This document shows, piece after piece, positions 8,428 through 16,831 of a stretch of DNA of 36,912 nt (within the stretch, counting starts at the first letter, position 1; every line of letters begins with the position of its first letter). The DNA is taken from NCBI RefSeq assembly GCF_007997035.1, contig NZ_VOSS01000081.1, forward strand, positions 1 to 36,912, given 5' to 3'. The notes below the pieces were generated by a model. The model was not told the origin of the DNA. It was given only the letters and a program-made list of their open reading frames with translations, and did not search any database. Made by a program: the position numbers and the translations under genes. Source of the stretch: Ralstonia sp. TCR112. GTDB lineage: Bacteria > Pseudomonadota > Gammaproteobacteria > Burkholderiales > Burkholderiaceae.

Positions 8428-9663
8428 TCAGCGCAGGATGGCCGCGGCAACACCCGCAGCCGCACACAACGCCACCACGATCAGCGGTGGCGTTTTCCAT
8501 CGTGTCAGCAGCAGGAACGCAATCACCGCGACGGCAATATCGCTCCATGACCGCACGGCGCTCGTCCAGACCGGCGTGTAAAGGGCAAACGCCAGCAATC
8601 CCACCACAGCGGCATTCACACCCGCAAGCAGCGCCGCCATGGAAGGACGCGCGCGCAACGCCTGCCAGTAAGGCAACGCCGCGATGACCAACAGCAGGCC
8701 CGGCAGAAAAATACCCACCGTGGCAAGCGCGGCGCCAGCCCAGTGATTGAGCCCCGGGCCGATCGTCCACCCCAGGAACGCGGCGAAGGTGAATAGCGGC
8801 CCGGGCACGGCCTGCGCGGCGCCGTAGCCGGCCAGGAAATCGTTTGACGCGACCCAGCCCGTTGCGACTGTCTGCTGCTCCAGCAGCGGAAGTACGACAT
8901 GACCGCCGCCAAAAACCAACGCGCCCGAACGATAGAACGCGTCGAACACCTTCGCGGGCATCCACGGATGAAGGTCCGCGGCAACCGGAAACCCGAACAG
9001 CAGCACGCAGAAGAGCACCAGGCTGACGATGCTGGCCATGTGAGACATGCGGAATGCGGCGCCCTGCCCTGCCTTCAAGCCAGCAGGCGCCGAACGGGCC
9101 GATCGGCACAGCAACAGCCCCAGCACGGCGCCCAGCGCAATCACGACCAGTTGCGCGTAGACGGTCGTCAACGCACCAAGCACGGCAATGCTGATCACCG
9201 CAATGCCCGCGCGCTGCCAGTCAGGACAGAGCTTGCGCGCCATGTCCCACACGGCCTGCGCCACCACCGCAACGGCAACGAGCTTCAAACCGTGGATCAG
9301 GCCAACGCCCATCGCCCCGCCCAGGCTCGGCGCGAGCATCGCAAAGGCCAGCAGCAACAAGACGGAAGGCAGCGTAAAACCGCACCAGGCCGCCAAACCG
9401 CCGCGCCATCCGGCCCGGAGCAGACCGACGGAAAACCCCACCTGGCTGCTGGCCGGCCCGGGCAGAAACTGGCAGAGCCCGACGAGATCGGTGAATGTCG
9501 CGTCGTCCAGCCAGCGCCGGCGCTCCACGAACTCGCGCCGGAAATAGCCGATATGCGCGACGGGGCCGCCGAAACTCGTCAGACCCAGCTTGAGAAAGAC
9601 CGCCAGCACTTCCATGGCAGAGCCCGCTTGATGTGTACGGGACGGTGTGGCGGAAGCGGTCAT
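8428..9663 (-). CDS. chrA: Chromate efflux transporter ChrA
   Basis: A 411-aa inner-membrane protein of the CHR family (long, two-domain form). The family's duplicated motif is present in both halves: SFGGPVAHIGYFRREF near residue 31 and VFGGGHVVLPLLEQQ in the second half. QFLPGPASSQVGF and AVPGPLFTFAAFLGW are the paired PGP motifs. About ten to twelve hydrophobic segments are visible. Members expel chromate driven by the proton-motive force; some are uncharacterised for substrate. No chrB or chrF regulator is adjacent, so inducible chromate resistance is not demonstrated. Start taken at the first ATG; MEVLAVFLKLG sixteen codons in is a shorter alternative. It converges on dbpA and is divergent from eutB. 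Confidence 0.9.
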   Translation of the reverse strand: MTASATPSRTHQAGSAMEVLAVFLKLGLTSFGGPVAHIGYFRREFVERRRWLDDATFTDLVGLCQFLPGPASSQVGFSVGLLRAGWRGGLAAWCGFTLPSVLLLLAFAMLAPSLGGAMGVGLIHGLKLVAVAVVAQAVWDMARKLCPDWQRAGIAVISIAVLGALTTVYAQLVVIALGAVLGLLLCRSARSAPAGLKAGQGAAFRMSHMASIVSLVLFCVLLFGFPVAADLHPWMPAKVFDAFYRSGALVFGGGHVVLPLLEQQTVATGWVASNDFLAGYGAAQAVPGPLFTFAAFLGWTIGPGLNHWAGAALATVGIFLPGLLLVIAALPYWQALRARPSMAALLAGVNAAVVGLLAFALYTPVWTSAVRSWSDIAVAVIAFLLLTRWKTPPLIVVALCAAAGVAAAILR

Positions 9664-9787
9664 CGGGGCGGGATATCGGTGTTTAAGAAACGCGTATTAG
9701 AACATTGCCGCCATGGCTTGGAAGGCAACTAAAGTGGCAGGATAGGCGTCGCCGTCACCGTCATTGGACTCTGCCGCGTATCCCATC

Positions 9788-11170
9788 ATGCACTTCGCCC
9801 ACACCATTGGCGCACAGCGCCATGTGTTCAACGATCTCAAGACGCTTCTCGCCAAAGCCAGCCCGGCGCGCTCCGGCGACTCCCTGGCGGGCCTGGCCGC
9901 GGCCAGCGAGGGCGAACGCATGGCCGCGCGGATGGCGTTGGCGGACGTGCCGCTGTCGGTCTTCCTCAACGAAGCGCTGGTGCCGTATGAAGACGACGAG
10001 GTCACGCGCCTGATTCTGGATCGGCACGACGCGCAGGCCTTCGAGCCGATCGCCTCGCTCACCGTGGGGGAATTTCGCAACTGGCTGCTCCTGCACGAGA
10101 CCGACAGCGCGACATTGACGAGCGTCGCCGCGGGCATCACGCCAGAAATGGCCGCCGCGGTCAGCAAACTGATGCGCAATCAGGATCTGATCGCCGTGGC
10201 CCGCAAGTGCCGCGTGGTCACGCGCTTTCGCAACACCATCGGTTTGCCGGGCCGGTTGTCAGTCCGGCTGCAGCCCAATCACCCGACGGATGATCCCAAA
10301 GGCATTGCTGCGTCGATCATCGATGGCCTGCTCTACGGCTGCGGCGACGCGACCATCGGCATCAACCCCGCCGGGGACAATCTCGGCGCCATCGTTTCGC
10401 TGCTGCAACTGGTGGATGAGCAGCGCAACCGCTACGCCATTCCCACGCAGTCGTGCGTGCTGACCCACGTGACGAACACCATGCGCGCGATTGACCAGGG
10501 CGCGCCGGTGGATTTGGTGTTCCAGTCGGTGGCTGGCAGCGAGCAAGCCAACGCGGGGTTCGGCATCAGCCTCGCATTGCTGGCGGAGGCGCATGACGCC
10601 GCCCAGGGCTTGGCGCGCGGCACGGTCGGCAACAACGTGATGTATTTCGAGACCGGCCAGGGCAGCGCGCTGTCGGCCAACGCGCACCACGGCGTCGATC
10701 AGCAAACGATGGAAGCGCGGGCCTATGCCGTAGCGCGGGCGTTCTCGCCCTTGCTGGTGAATACGGTCGTCGGCTTCATCGGCCCGGAGTATCTCTATGA
10801 CGGCAAGCAGATCATCCGCGCCGGATTGGAAGACCACTTCTGCGGCAAGCTGATGGGCCTGCCGATGGGCTGCGACGTCTGCTACACCAACCACGCAGAG
10901 GCCGATCAGGACGACATGGATACACTGCTGACGCTGTTTGGCGTGGCGGGCGTCCAATTCATCATGGGCGTGCCGGGCGCTGACGACATCATGCTGAACT
11001 ACCAGAGCACGTCGTTTCATGACGCGCTTTATCTGCGCGACACACTCGGCCTGCGGCCTGCACCGGAGTTCGAGGCGTGGCTGCAAAGCATGGGCATCGT
11101 CGATGCGGCCGGCCGCCTGCAAGACGCCACGGCGCGGCAACCGCTGCTGCAGTTGGCTCACGCGCTGTGA
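9788..11170 (+). CDS. eutB: Ethanolamine ammonia-lyase large subunit EutB
   Basis: A 460-aa catalytic subunit of adenosylcobalamin-dependent ethanolamine ammonia-lyase, which converts ethanolamine to acetaldehyde and ammonia. Characteristic blocks include AHTIGAQRHVFNDLKTLLAKASP at the N-terminus, GLPGRLSVRLQPNHPTDD, DGLLYGCGDATIGINPAGDN, SQSVAGSEQAN-like FQSVAGSEQAN, and GADDIMLNYQSTSFHD near the end. The chosen ATG matches the usual family N-terminus; an upstream TTG eight codons earlier has no better ribosome-binding site. EutC follows after 20 nt. No microcompartment shell genes, eutA reactivase or aldehyde dehydrogenase are nearby, as is common for non-compartment ethanolamine use in this bacterial group. 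It would supply nitrogen from phosphatidylethanolamine breakdown. Confidence 0.96.
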   Translation: MHFAHTIGAQRHVFNDLKTLLAKASPARSGDSLAGLAAASEGERMAARMALADVPLSVFLNEALVPYEDDEVTRLILDRHDAQAFEPIASLTVGEFRNWLLLHETDSATLTSVAAGITPEMAAAVSKLMRNQDLIAVARKCRVVTRFRNTIGLPGRLSVRLQPNHPTDDPKGIAASIIDGLLYGCGDATIGINPAGDNLGAIVSLLQLVDEQRNRYAIPTQSCVLTHVTNTMRAIDQGAPVDLVFQSVAGSEQANAGFGISLALLAEAHDAAQGLARGTVGNNVMYFETGQGSALSANAHHGVDQQTMEARAYAVARAFSPLLVNTVVGFIGPEYLYDGKQIIRAGLEDHFCGKLMGLPMGCDVCYTNHAEADQDDMDTLLTLFGVAGVQFIMGVPGADDIMLNYQSTSFHDALYLRDTLGLRPAPEFEAWLQSMGIVDAAGRLQDATARQPLLQLAHAL

Positions 11171-11190
11171 ACTCGGTGGAGAAGCCGAAC

Positions 11191-11991
11191 ATGCCGAAAT
11201 ACCCCCTCGTTCAGCCCAATCCGTGGGCGCACCTGCGCGCCTTTACCGACGCCCGTATCGCGCTGGGCCGCGCCGGCAACAGCCAGACGACCGACGCCGT
11301 GCTGGCATTCGGCGTGGCGCATGCCCAGGCGCGCGATGCCGTACACCTGCCGCTCGATAGCGCAGCGGTGGCCGCCGCACTTGGGGAAGCGGGCTTCACA
11401 GCGGTGACGGCGCACAGCGCGGCTGCGGATCGCGCGGAATATCTGCGCCGTCCCGACCTTGGCCGCCGTCTTGACGAAGCCAGCCGCGCAAGACTCAGCG
11501 CATTGCGGCCAGCGCAGCCGTTCGATGTGGTGTTCGTGATTGCCGATGGGCTCTCCGCGTTGGCGGTGCAAAGCCATGCCGTGCCGCTGCTTTGCAGCGT
11601 GCGTGAGCGTCTGCCGGCCGGCTGGTCGATCGGGCCAGTCGCCATCGCGGAGCAGTCCCGCGTTGCGCTGGGGGATGAGATCGGTGCGCTGCTGGGCGCG
11701 CGGCAGGTGGTGATGCTGATCGGTGAGCGACCGGGGCTGAGTTCGCCTGACAGCCTAGGCATTTACCTGACCTACGCGCCGCGTGTTGGCCGCTCCGATG
11801 CGGAGCGCAATTGCATTTCCAATGTGCGGCCGGCAGGCCTGACCTATGACCAGGCGGCGAGCCGGCTGGTGTTCCTGCTCAACGGCGCGTTGGCGCTCGG
11901 CCGCAGCGGCGTCGACCTGAAGGACGACACCCCACCCGTTTCTGCTGTTGCCTCGGGTACAGCCCGACTTGCCGAACGTCAGAACCCATGA
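11191..11991 (+). CDS. eutC: Ethanolamine ammonia-lyase small subunit EutC
   Basis: A 266-aa partner of EutB that completes the cobalamin-binding site. Visible family blocks are WAHLRAFTDARIALGRAGNSQTT near the N-terminus, RPDLGRRLDEASR, DVVFVIADGLSALAVQ, VMLIGERPGLSSPDSLGIYLTY and ERNCISNVRPAGLTY. The ATG was chosen because GGAGA lies about 9 nt upstream. A GTG 24 nt earlier overlaps the eutB stop (GTGA) and would add eight residues. It forms a two-gene operon with eutB. The length is slightly shorter than the E. coli protein because the N-terminal extension is missing, which is usual for proteobacterial EutC outside enteric bacteria. Confidence 0.95.
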   Translation: MPKYPLVQPNPWAHLRAFTDARIALGRAGNSQTTDAVLAFGVAHAQARDAVHLPLDSAAVAAALGEAGFTAVTAHSAAADRAEYLRRPDLGRRLDEASRARLSALRPAQPFDVVFVIADGLSALAVQSHAVPLLCSVRERLPAGWSIGPVAIAEQSRVALGDEIGALLGARQVVMLIGERPGLSSPDSLGIYLTYAPRVGRSDAERNCISNVRPAGLTYDQAASRLVFLLNGALALGRSGVDLKDDTPPVSAVASGTARLAERQNP

Positions 11992-12065
11992 CACACTCCC
12001 TCCCGCTGCCCACACCGGCAGCACGCAGGCGCGGCTGACGTACCAACGACAGCTGCAACACGCCG

Positions 12066-12256
12066 CAGGAGAGACCGGGCCCAACGCGCATACGCGTAAC
12101 GCCCGGCGCCGATGGAGCAACCACCCCGGAAACTCTCAGGCAAAAGGACTGTGGCGTCGACTGCGAATCTGGAGAGAGGCGTGCACGCGCGCGCCCACCG
12201 AAGGGGAAGGCGCCAGCGCTGCTGATGCCCAAGCTCTCAGGTCCCAAGACAGATGG
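12066..12256 (+). promoter_or_regulatory. Tandem glycine riboswitch (two aptamers)
   Basis: Two consecutive glycine-aptamer sequences occupy most of the 315-nt gap between eutC and dadA. Aptamer 1 (about 12066-12151) contains GGAGAGACC, GCCGATGGAGCAACC and AAACTCTCAGGCAAAAGGAC. Aptamer 2 (about 12167-12254) contains GGAGAGAGG, CCACCGAAGGGGAAGGC and AGCTCTCAGGTCCCAAGAC, closed by a P1 helix pairing ATCTG (12167-12171) with CAGAT (12250-12254). These are the conserved elements of the RF00504 class. It points at the downstream dehydrogenase, so glycine is the likely effector controlling that gene. The first 70 nt after eutC show nothing further. Confidence 0.93.
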
Positions 12257-12303
12257 GGTGAGCCGACCGGATCGTCCGGTCATGACATCACTCCATAGGG
12301 ACC
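12240..12303 (+). promoter_or_regulatory. Riboswitch expression platform: Shine-Dalgarno and anti-Shine-Dalgarno pairing
   Basis: GGTCCC at 12240-12245 lies inside the conserved 3' strand of aptamer 2. It is perfectly complementary to GGGACC at 12298-12303, which contains the ribosome-binding site of the next gene (AGGGA-CCGCC-ATG). A separate hairpin GACCGGA-TCG-TCCGGTC lies between them (12265-12281) and has no T-run. The arrangement fits translational control in which glycine binding frees the ribosome-binding site, an ON switch. The pairing is seen in sequence; the mechanism is inferred. Confidence 0.6.
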
Positions 12304-12306
12304 GCC

Positions 12307-13560
12307 ATGACGCACATCGTCATCGTCGGCGCCGGCATATCTGGCGTCACTACCGCTTACACGCTTTCGCAACTCGGCTATCAGGTCACGGTGCTCGACC
12401 GCCACCTGTATCCGGCCATGGAAACCTCGTTCGCCAACGGCGGCCAGCTTTCCGCCAGCAACGCTGAAGTCTGGAACAGCACCGGCACGCTGCTCAAGGG
12501 CATCAAATGGATGCTGCGCAACGACGCTCCGCTGCTGCTCAACCCCAAGCCCTCGTGGCACAAGTATTCGTGGATCGGCGAGTTCGTCGCCAGCATCGCG
12601 CACTACCGCCGCAACACCATCGAAACCACCCGCATGGCCATCGAGGCACGCAAGCATCTGTTTGCGATGGCCGAACGGGAGCAGATCGATTTCGACCTGC
12701 AGAAGCGCGGCATCCTGCACGTCTATCACGACAAGGCCAGCTTTGCGGCAGCAGGCAAGGCCAACGCCCTGCTCGTCGCCGGCGGGCTTGAGCGCCACGC
12801 CGTGAGCCCCGAGGAGATTGCCGCCATTGAGCCGACGCTGCGCGGCAACTACTACGGCGGCTACTTCACCGCATCCGACGCCACGGGCGACATCCACAAG
12901 TTCACGCGTGGCCTGGCGCAGGCGTGTGAGAAGCGCGGCGTGCGGTTCATGCACGGCGTGGATGTGCGCGGTGTGGAAACCACCGAAAGCGGCGTGCGCC
13001 TGCTGTTGCAAACCACACTCGATGACCGCCTTTCCACCAGCTCGGCGAATGTCGTACAGGACCTTGCCGCAGATGCGATGGTCGTGTGCGCAGGCGTGGG
13101 CAGCCGGCATATCGCACAACTGGTGGGCGATCGCATCAACGTGTATCCGGTCAAGGGCTATTCGATCACGGTCCACCTGGACGACGATGCCAGCGTGCAA
13201 GGCGCGCCGTGGGTCAGCCTGCTCGATGAGAGCGCAAAGATCGTGACAAGCCGGCTGGGCGCGGGCCGCTTCCGCGTGGCCGGTACGGCAGAGTTCAATG
13301 GCTACAATCGCGACATCCGCGCTGACCGCATCGAACCGCTGGTGGCCTGGACGCGCCGCAACTTTGCGATTGGCACGTCGCGCGTGGTGCCATGGGCCGG
13401 CTTACGCCCGATGATGCCGGACATGATGCCGCGCGTCGGCCGTGGGCGGCACGCGCGCGTGTTCTACAACACGGGCCACGGGCATCTGGGCTGGACGCTG
13501 TCTGGCGCGACCGCTGCCATGGTGGGCGAGGTGATCTCGCGAGATTGCCCGCTGCATTGA
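12307..13560 (+). CDS. D-amino-acid dehydrogenase / glycine-oxidase-like FAD enzyme (DadA family)
   Basis: A 417-aa FAD-dependent amino-acid dehydrogenase of the DAO superfamily, probably peripheral on the inner membrane and reducing quinone. The Rossmann motif IVIVGAGISGVTTAYTL begins at residue 4, SFANGGQLSASNAEVW (about 41-56) is the DadA-type substrate/FAD segment, and WAGLRPMMPDMMPRVG plus YNTGHGHLGWTLSG near the C-terminus are family hallmarks. Canonical DadA oxidises D-alanine and other D-amino acids to 2-oxo acids. The glycine riboswitch immediately upstream suggests that glycine, or an amino acid metabolically linked to it, is the physiological substrate here. The start has AGGGA 6 nt upstream. 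No alanine racemase gene is adjacent, unlike a classical dad operon. Confidence 0.88.
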   Translation: MTHIVIVGAGISGVTTAYTLSQLGYQVTVLDRHLYPAMETSFANGGQLSASNAEVWNSTGTLLKGIKWMLRNDAPLLLNPKPSWHKYSWIGEFVASIAHYRRNTIETTRMAIEARKHLFAMAEREQIDFDLQKRGILHVYHDKASFAAAGKANALLVAGGLERHAVSPEEIAAIEPTLRGNYYGGYFTASDATGDIHKFTRGLAQACEKRGVRFMHGVDVRGVETTESGVRLLLQTTLDDRLSTSSANVVQDLAADAMVVCAGVGSRHIAQLVGDRINVYPVKGYSITVHLDDDASVQGAPWVSLLDESAKIVTSRLGAGRFRVAGTAEFNGYNRDIRADRIEPLVAWTRRNFAIGTSRVVPWAGLRPMMPDMMPRVGRGRHARVFYNTGHGHLGWTLSGATAAMVGEVISRDCPLH

Positions 13561-13567
13561 TCGCAGC

Positions 13568-13609
13568 ATGAAAAAAAGCCCGCCGGAACACTGGCGGGCT
13601 TTTTTTCAT
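13568..13609. terminator. Bidirectional intrinsic terminator between dadA-like gene and porin
   Basis: A perfect 17-bp inverted repeat: ATGAAAAAAAGCCCGCC (13568-13584), an 8-nt loop, then GGCGGGCTTTTTTTCAT (13593-13609). The GC stem is flanked by A7 and T7 tracts, so it can terminate transcription from both convergent genes. Confidence 0.95.
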
Positions 13610-13629
13610 TGCGGGAATGAACCAAGCGA

Positions 13630-14693
13630 TCAGAACTTGTGCCGCACGCCCAGCATCACGCCCAACCGCGAGTTGTTGCCATACGTGTTGCCCGAATTGT
13701 TGAATGCGGCCGCGCTGTTCAGGGCAACCCAGGCGCCCTGCAGGCGGGTGTAGTCCACTTCGGCGTAGACGTCGGTGCGCTTGCTGAAGGCGTAGTCGAG
13801 CATGCCAGCGGTGGTCAGGCGCTTACCGCTGGCATCAAGATGTTTCATCCAGTCGTACTGCACGGTGCCGATGAAGCTCAGTGCGCCGGAGATCGGCACC
13901 TTTGCACCAACATAGGCGGCCTGGTTCTTGTAGTCGGCCACGTCGAGACGGCTGTTCGTATAGCCGAGGTACCACGTGGCAATCGACGTATCGAGCTTGC
14001 CGCCAAAACCCCAGACCGTCTGCTTGCTGGCCTGCGCTGCCGGCACCGCCCCGAAGAACGCCGATGACACATCGCGCGTGACCTGGTACACGGCGCCCAC
14101 TTCAGCCGGCCCCATGCTGTAGACGATCGAGCCGGCGCCGGCCGAACTCTTGCTGAAGCTGCCAGCCGCCTCGCCAAACGTCCATGCGCCGGCAAGCTGC
14201 AGGCGCCGAACGACTTGATGTATTTGACCGTGTTGTCGTAACGCAGGCCGGTGTAGTTGCCGCCTTGATAGCCGACGATGGAGTTGTTGGCGAACGCCAT
14301 CGCCTCATACGAAGACAGCACTTCATGCGCCAGCGTGTATTGGCGTCCCAGGTACAGCTTGCCGTAGTCGCCCTCCAGGCCCACCACCGCGGTGCGCCCA
14401 AACAGACGTCCGCCCTGCTGGCTGCCGCCGGTATCGGGGAAGAAGCCCGATTCGAGGATGAACATGGCCTTGGTGCCGCCGCCCAGATCTTCGGTGCCGC
14501 GCAGGCCCCAGCGGCTGCCGGTCAGCACGCCGTCCATCATCTGCAGATTGCTGTTGCCTGCCGCGTTTTCGTGCGTGCTGTAGCGGATCGTGGTGTCGAT
14601 CAGCCCATAGAGCGTGACACCGCTCGCGGTTTGCGCTGCCGCTGGCACGCTCGTGGCTCCGAGCACCAATGCGGCAATCATTGTCTTGTTCAT
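13630..14693 (-). pseudogene. Gram-negative trimeric porin, interrupted by a single-base frameshift
   Basis: An outer-membrane general porin of the Burkholderia/Neisseria type. The 5' frame starts MNKTMIAALVLGATSVPAAAQ, a clear signal peptide, then SGVTLYGLIDTTIRYST and the typical RWGLRGTEDLGGGTKAMFILESGF. It reads well to KYIKSFGA (about residue 164), after which the frame turns to nonsense. The next frame continues the family with GAWTFGEAAGSFSKSS, YSMGPAEVGAVYQVTRD and ends GVMLGVRHKF, with the terminal Phe needed for barrel assembly. A one-base deletion near 14190-14203 explains both frames, and restoring one base gives 354 aa, the normal length. It lies downstream of the dehydroshikimate dehydratase on the same strand, so it may have served shikimate or quinate uptake. 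Real decay and sequencing error are both possible. Confidence 0.88.
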
Positions 14694-14814
14694 GGCTCCC
14701 TTGTCTCCTCTTTGGTGTGATGGGTATGGATGTGCGACGGCTGTCCGGGCAACCGCGGTGTTGCGTGGATAGCGCGCACGGCCGCACAACCGTGAGCGCC
14801 AGAATTCTCGTGAC

Positions 14815-16701
14815 TCAGTGGTCAGCCGCAGTGGTGGCGCCTCGGCTCAGTTGCGCCTGCACCGCCATGCGCACGGCGGCGTTTGCGGCGCCGTAGCCGA
14901 GGTAGCCGTTGCGCTGGACAAGCTCGAAGAAGAAGCGCTCGCGAAACGGTTCGGTGTAGGTGTGCAGAAAATCGCCGTGCGGGTCGCGGTCGTAGAGCAG
15001 GCCGTCGTCGTGCAGGCGCGTGACCAGTGCATCGTCGAGCCCGAGCCGGGCAGCGACGTCGTCGTAGTAGTTCTCCGGCACGTGCTGCAGACGTGCGGCA
15101 CCGCGGTCGATGGCTTCAATGGTTTCGAACAGCCGCTCGGTGCGCAAGGCAATGTGATGCACGCCCGAGCCCGCGTAGGCGGCAATGAACCGGCCGGTGG
15201 CCGTACGCCCGCTTTCCGACACGCTGAGCGGAATCCGCACGTTGCGATCGGGGCTCACCATGGCCCGGCTCTTCACGAGACCGTACGGGTCGGCAATCTC
15301 CTGCACGCCTTCGGCCTGCATGCCGAAGATGGCCCGGTAGAACAGCACGAAGCTGTCGAGCCGATGTGCCGGCAGTGCCTGCGCAACGTGGTCAATCGAT
15401 GCCAATCCCGCTGCATCGTCCGGCACGTCAGGCTGCAGAACGAAATCGCTCTCGTAGATGCTGCGATCCGCCTGGCGGTCATCGATTAGATAGAGCAGCG
15501 TACCGTCGGGGGCGCGCAGGGCCGGAATGCTGCGTTCGGCAGGCCCCACCGGCCCGCGCCATTCCTGGGCGCACAGTACACGTGCACGTGCCATCGCGCG
15601 TTCGGCGTCGTCCACCTTCAGGCCAATCGCACAGACAGACGGCCCGTGCAACTCGAAATGTTCAGACGCCGCGCTGTCCTGCTCCATGTTCAGGATCACG
15701 TTGACGCGGCCTTGCCGATACAGGTCAACGGCCTTGGAGCGGTGGTGTCCGGCAAAGGCGAAACCCAGCGCACGCAGGCGCGCTTCAAGCTCCCGGCCCG
15801 CCGCGGCATCCACCGCAAACTCCAGGAAATCCACGCCTTCAAACCGGGCCGCCGCCGGCAGCTCCGCACCGCCAGCTTCGGACTCCAGCCAGAGCAGCGA
15901 ACGCATGCCGTCCAGCGCGGTCAGCCGCGCGGGCGCCGAGCGGAATTCGTCATTGAAGACTTCCAGCGACAGCGGCCCCGTATAGCCCGCGGCAAGCAAA
16001 TCGCGCGCAAAGTCCGTCACCGCCAGATCGCCCTGCCCCGGGAAGTTGCGGTGATGCCGGCTCCAGGACAGCACGTCCATCGACAATTTCGGGGCATCCG
16101 CAAACTGCACAAAGAAGAGCTTGTCTGCCGGCACATCGCTGAGACCCTCCAGGGAGTCGCCCAGCGAGAGCGTATGGAAGCTGTCGAGAATCAGCCCCAG
16201 CGCAGGGTGGTCAGCCTGCCGTACGATCTGCCACGCCTGGCGCCAGGTTCGCGTGTGGCGCCCCCAGGCCAGGGCCTCATAACCTACGCGCAGCCCGCGC
16301 CGCGCCGCTGCGTCTGCCATCTGCCGCAGGTCGTCCGCCGCGCGCGCCGGATCGTCGATGGCGAACTCCTGCACGTTGCTGCAGACCAGCACCATCTCGA
16401 CGCCCAGCTCGGTCATCACGTCGAACTTGCGCTCGGCGCGGGCGAGATTTCGGGCGAACAGCTCATGCGGCATGGCCTCGAAATCGCGGAACGGCTGGTA
16501 CAGCAGGATCGCCAGCCCAAGGTCGGCCGCCATCTGCCGCACGCGGGCCGGCGAGCCGTCGAAGTTCAGCAGATCGTTTTCGAAGATCTCGATGCCATCA
16601 AAACCAGCTGCGGCCGCCGCTTCCAGCTTTTCAGGCAGCGTGCCGGACAGGCAGACGGTGGCAATGCATTTGGGATGGCGTGCTGCGCGGGGCGAATTCA
16701 T
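14815..16701 (-). CDS. quiC: 3-dehydroshikimate dehydratase fused to an HPPD-like domain (QuiC/QsuB type)
   Basis: A 628-aa two-domain enzyme that dehydrates 3-dehydroshikimate to protocatechuate, the entry of shikimate and quinate into the beta-ketoadipate pathway. The N-terminal half (about 1-285) is a TIM barrel of the sugar-phosphate isomerase/AP-endonuclease-2 family. Four metal ligands are visible: Glu142 (VGYEAL), Asp173 (LILDSFHT), Gln199 (FVQFADAP) and Glu247 (LSLEVFND). The C-terminal half is a vicinal-oxygen-chelate domain like 4-hydroxyphenylpyruvate dioxygenase and retains the iron ligands in SIDHVAQAL, GVHHIALRT and FFFELVQR. Start chosen at MNSPRAARHPK; a GTG 14 codons upstream is less likely. 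It is divergent from the IclR regulator and upstream of the porin. Confidence 0.93.
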   Translation of the reverse strand: MNSPRAARHPKCIATVCLSGTLPEKLEAAAAAGFDGIEIFENDLLNFDGSPARVRQMAADLGLAILLYQPFRDFEAMPHELFARNLARAERKFDVMTELGVEMVLVCSNVQEFAIDDPARAADDLRQMADAAARRGLRVGYEALAWGRHTRTWRQAWQIVRQADHPALGLILDSFHTLSLGDSLEGLSDVPADKLFFVQFADAPKLSMDVLSWSRHHRNFPGQGDLAVTDFARDLLAAGYTGPLSLEVFNDEFRSAPARLTALDGMRSLLWLESEAGGAELPAAARFEGVDFLEFAVDAAAGRELEARLRALGFAFAGHHRSKAVDLYRQGRVNVILNMEQDSAASEHFELHGPSVCAIGLKVDDAERAMARARVLCAQEWRGPVGPAERSIPALRAPDGTLLYLIDDRQADRSIYESDFVLQPDVPDDAAGLASIDHVAQALPAHRLDSFVLFYRAIFGMQAEGVQEIADPYGLVKSRAMVSPDRNVRIPLSVSESGRTATGRFIAAYAGSGVHHIALRTERLFETIEAIDRGAARLQHVPENYYDDVAARLGLDDALVTRLHDDGLLYDRDPHGDFLHTYTEPFRERFFFELVQRNGYLGYGAANAAVRMAVQAQLSRGATTAADH

Positions 16702-16763
16702 GGCGATGCGTTGTCTGACGATGCCCGCAGCGTAGGTGGGCACACCCCGCGCTCACAAGCGGC

Positions 16764-16794
16764 ATTCGCGCAACAGCGTGCGATGATCGTACAA
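16764..16794. promoter_or_regulatory. Candidate IclR operator A (quiC / regulator intergenic)
   Basis: ATTCGCGC, a 6-nt spacer, then GTGCGATGATCGTACAA lies between the divergent dehydratase and IclR genes. The same layout (ATTCGCAC, 6 nt, GTGCGATTATCGAACGA) recurs at 17680-17710 before the transporter gene. The shared core GTGCGAT-ATCG-AC, with only single-base differences, makes it a good candidate for the site bound by the local IclR protein. Binding itself is inferred. Confidence 0.6.
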
Positions 16795-16831
16795 TCGTGC
16801 GCACATATCGCTCGTTTTTAGGGTTATCGCC

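Noticed and set aside
9788-11991. Ethanolamine microcompartment locus
   Set aside because: Only eutB and eutC are present. There are no shell, eutA, eutE or eutG genes nearby, so no compartment can be claimed.
12265-12281. GACCGGA-TCG-TCCGGTC hairpin as an intrinsic terminator for the riboswitch
   Set aside because: There is no T-run after the stem. A translational mechanism using the ribosome-binding site pairing fits better.
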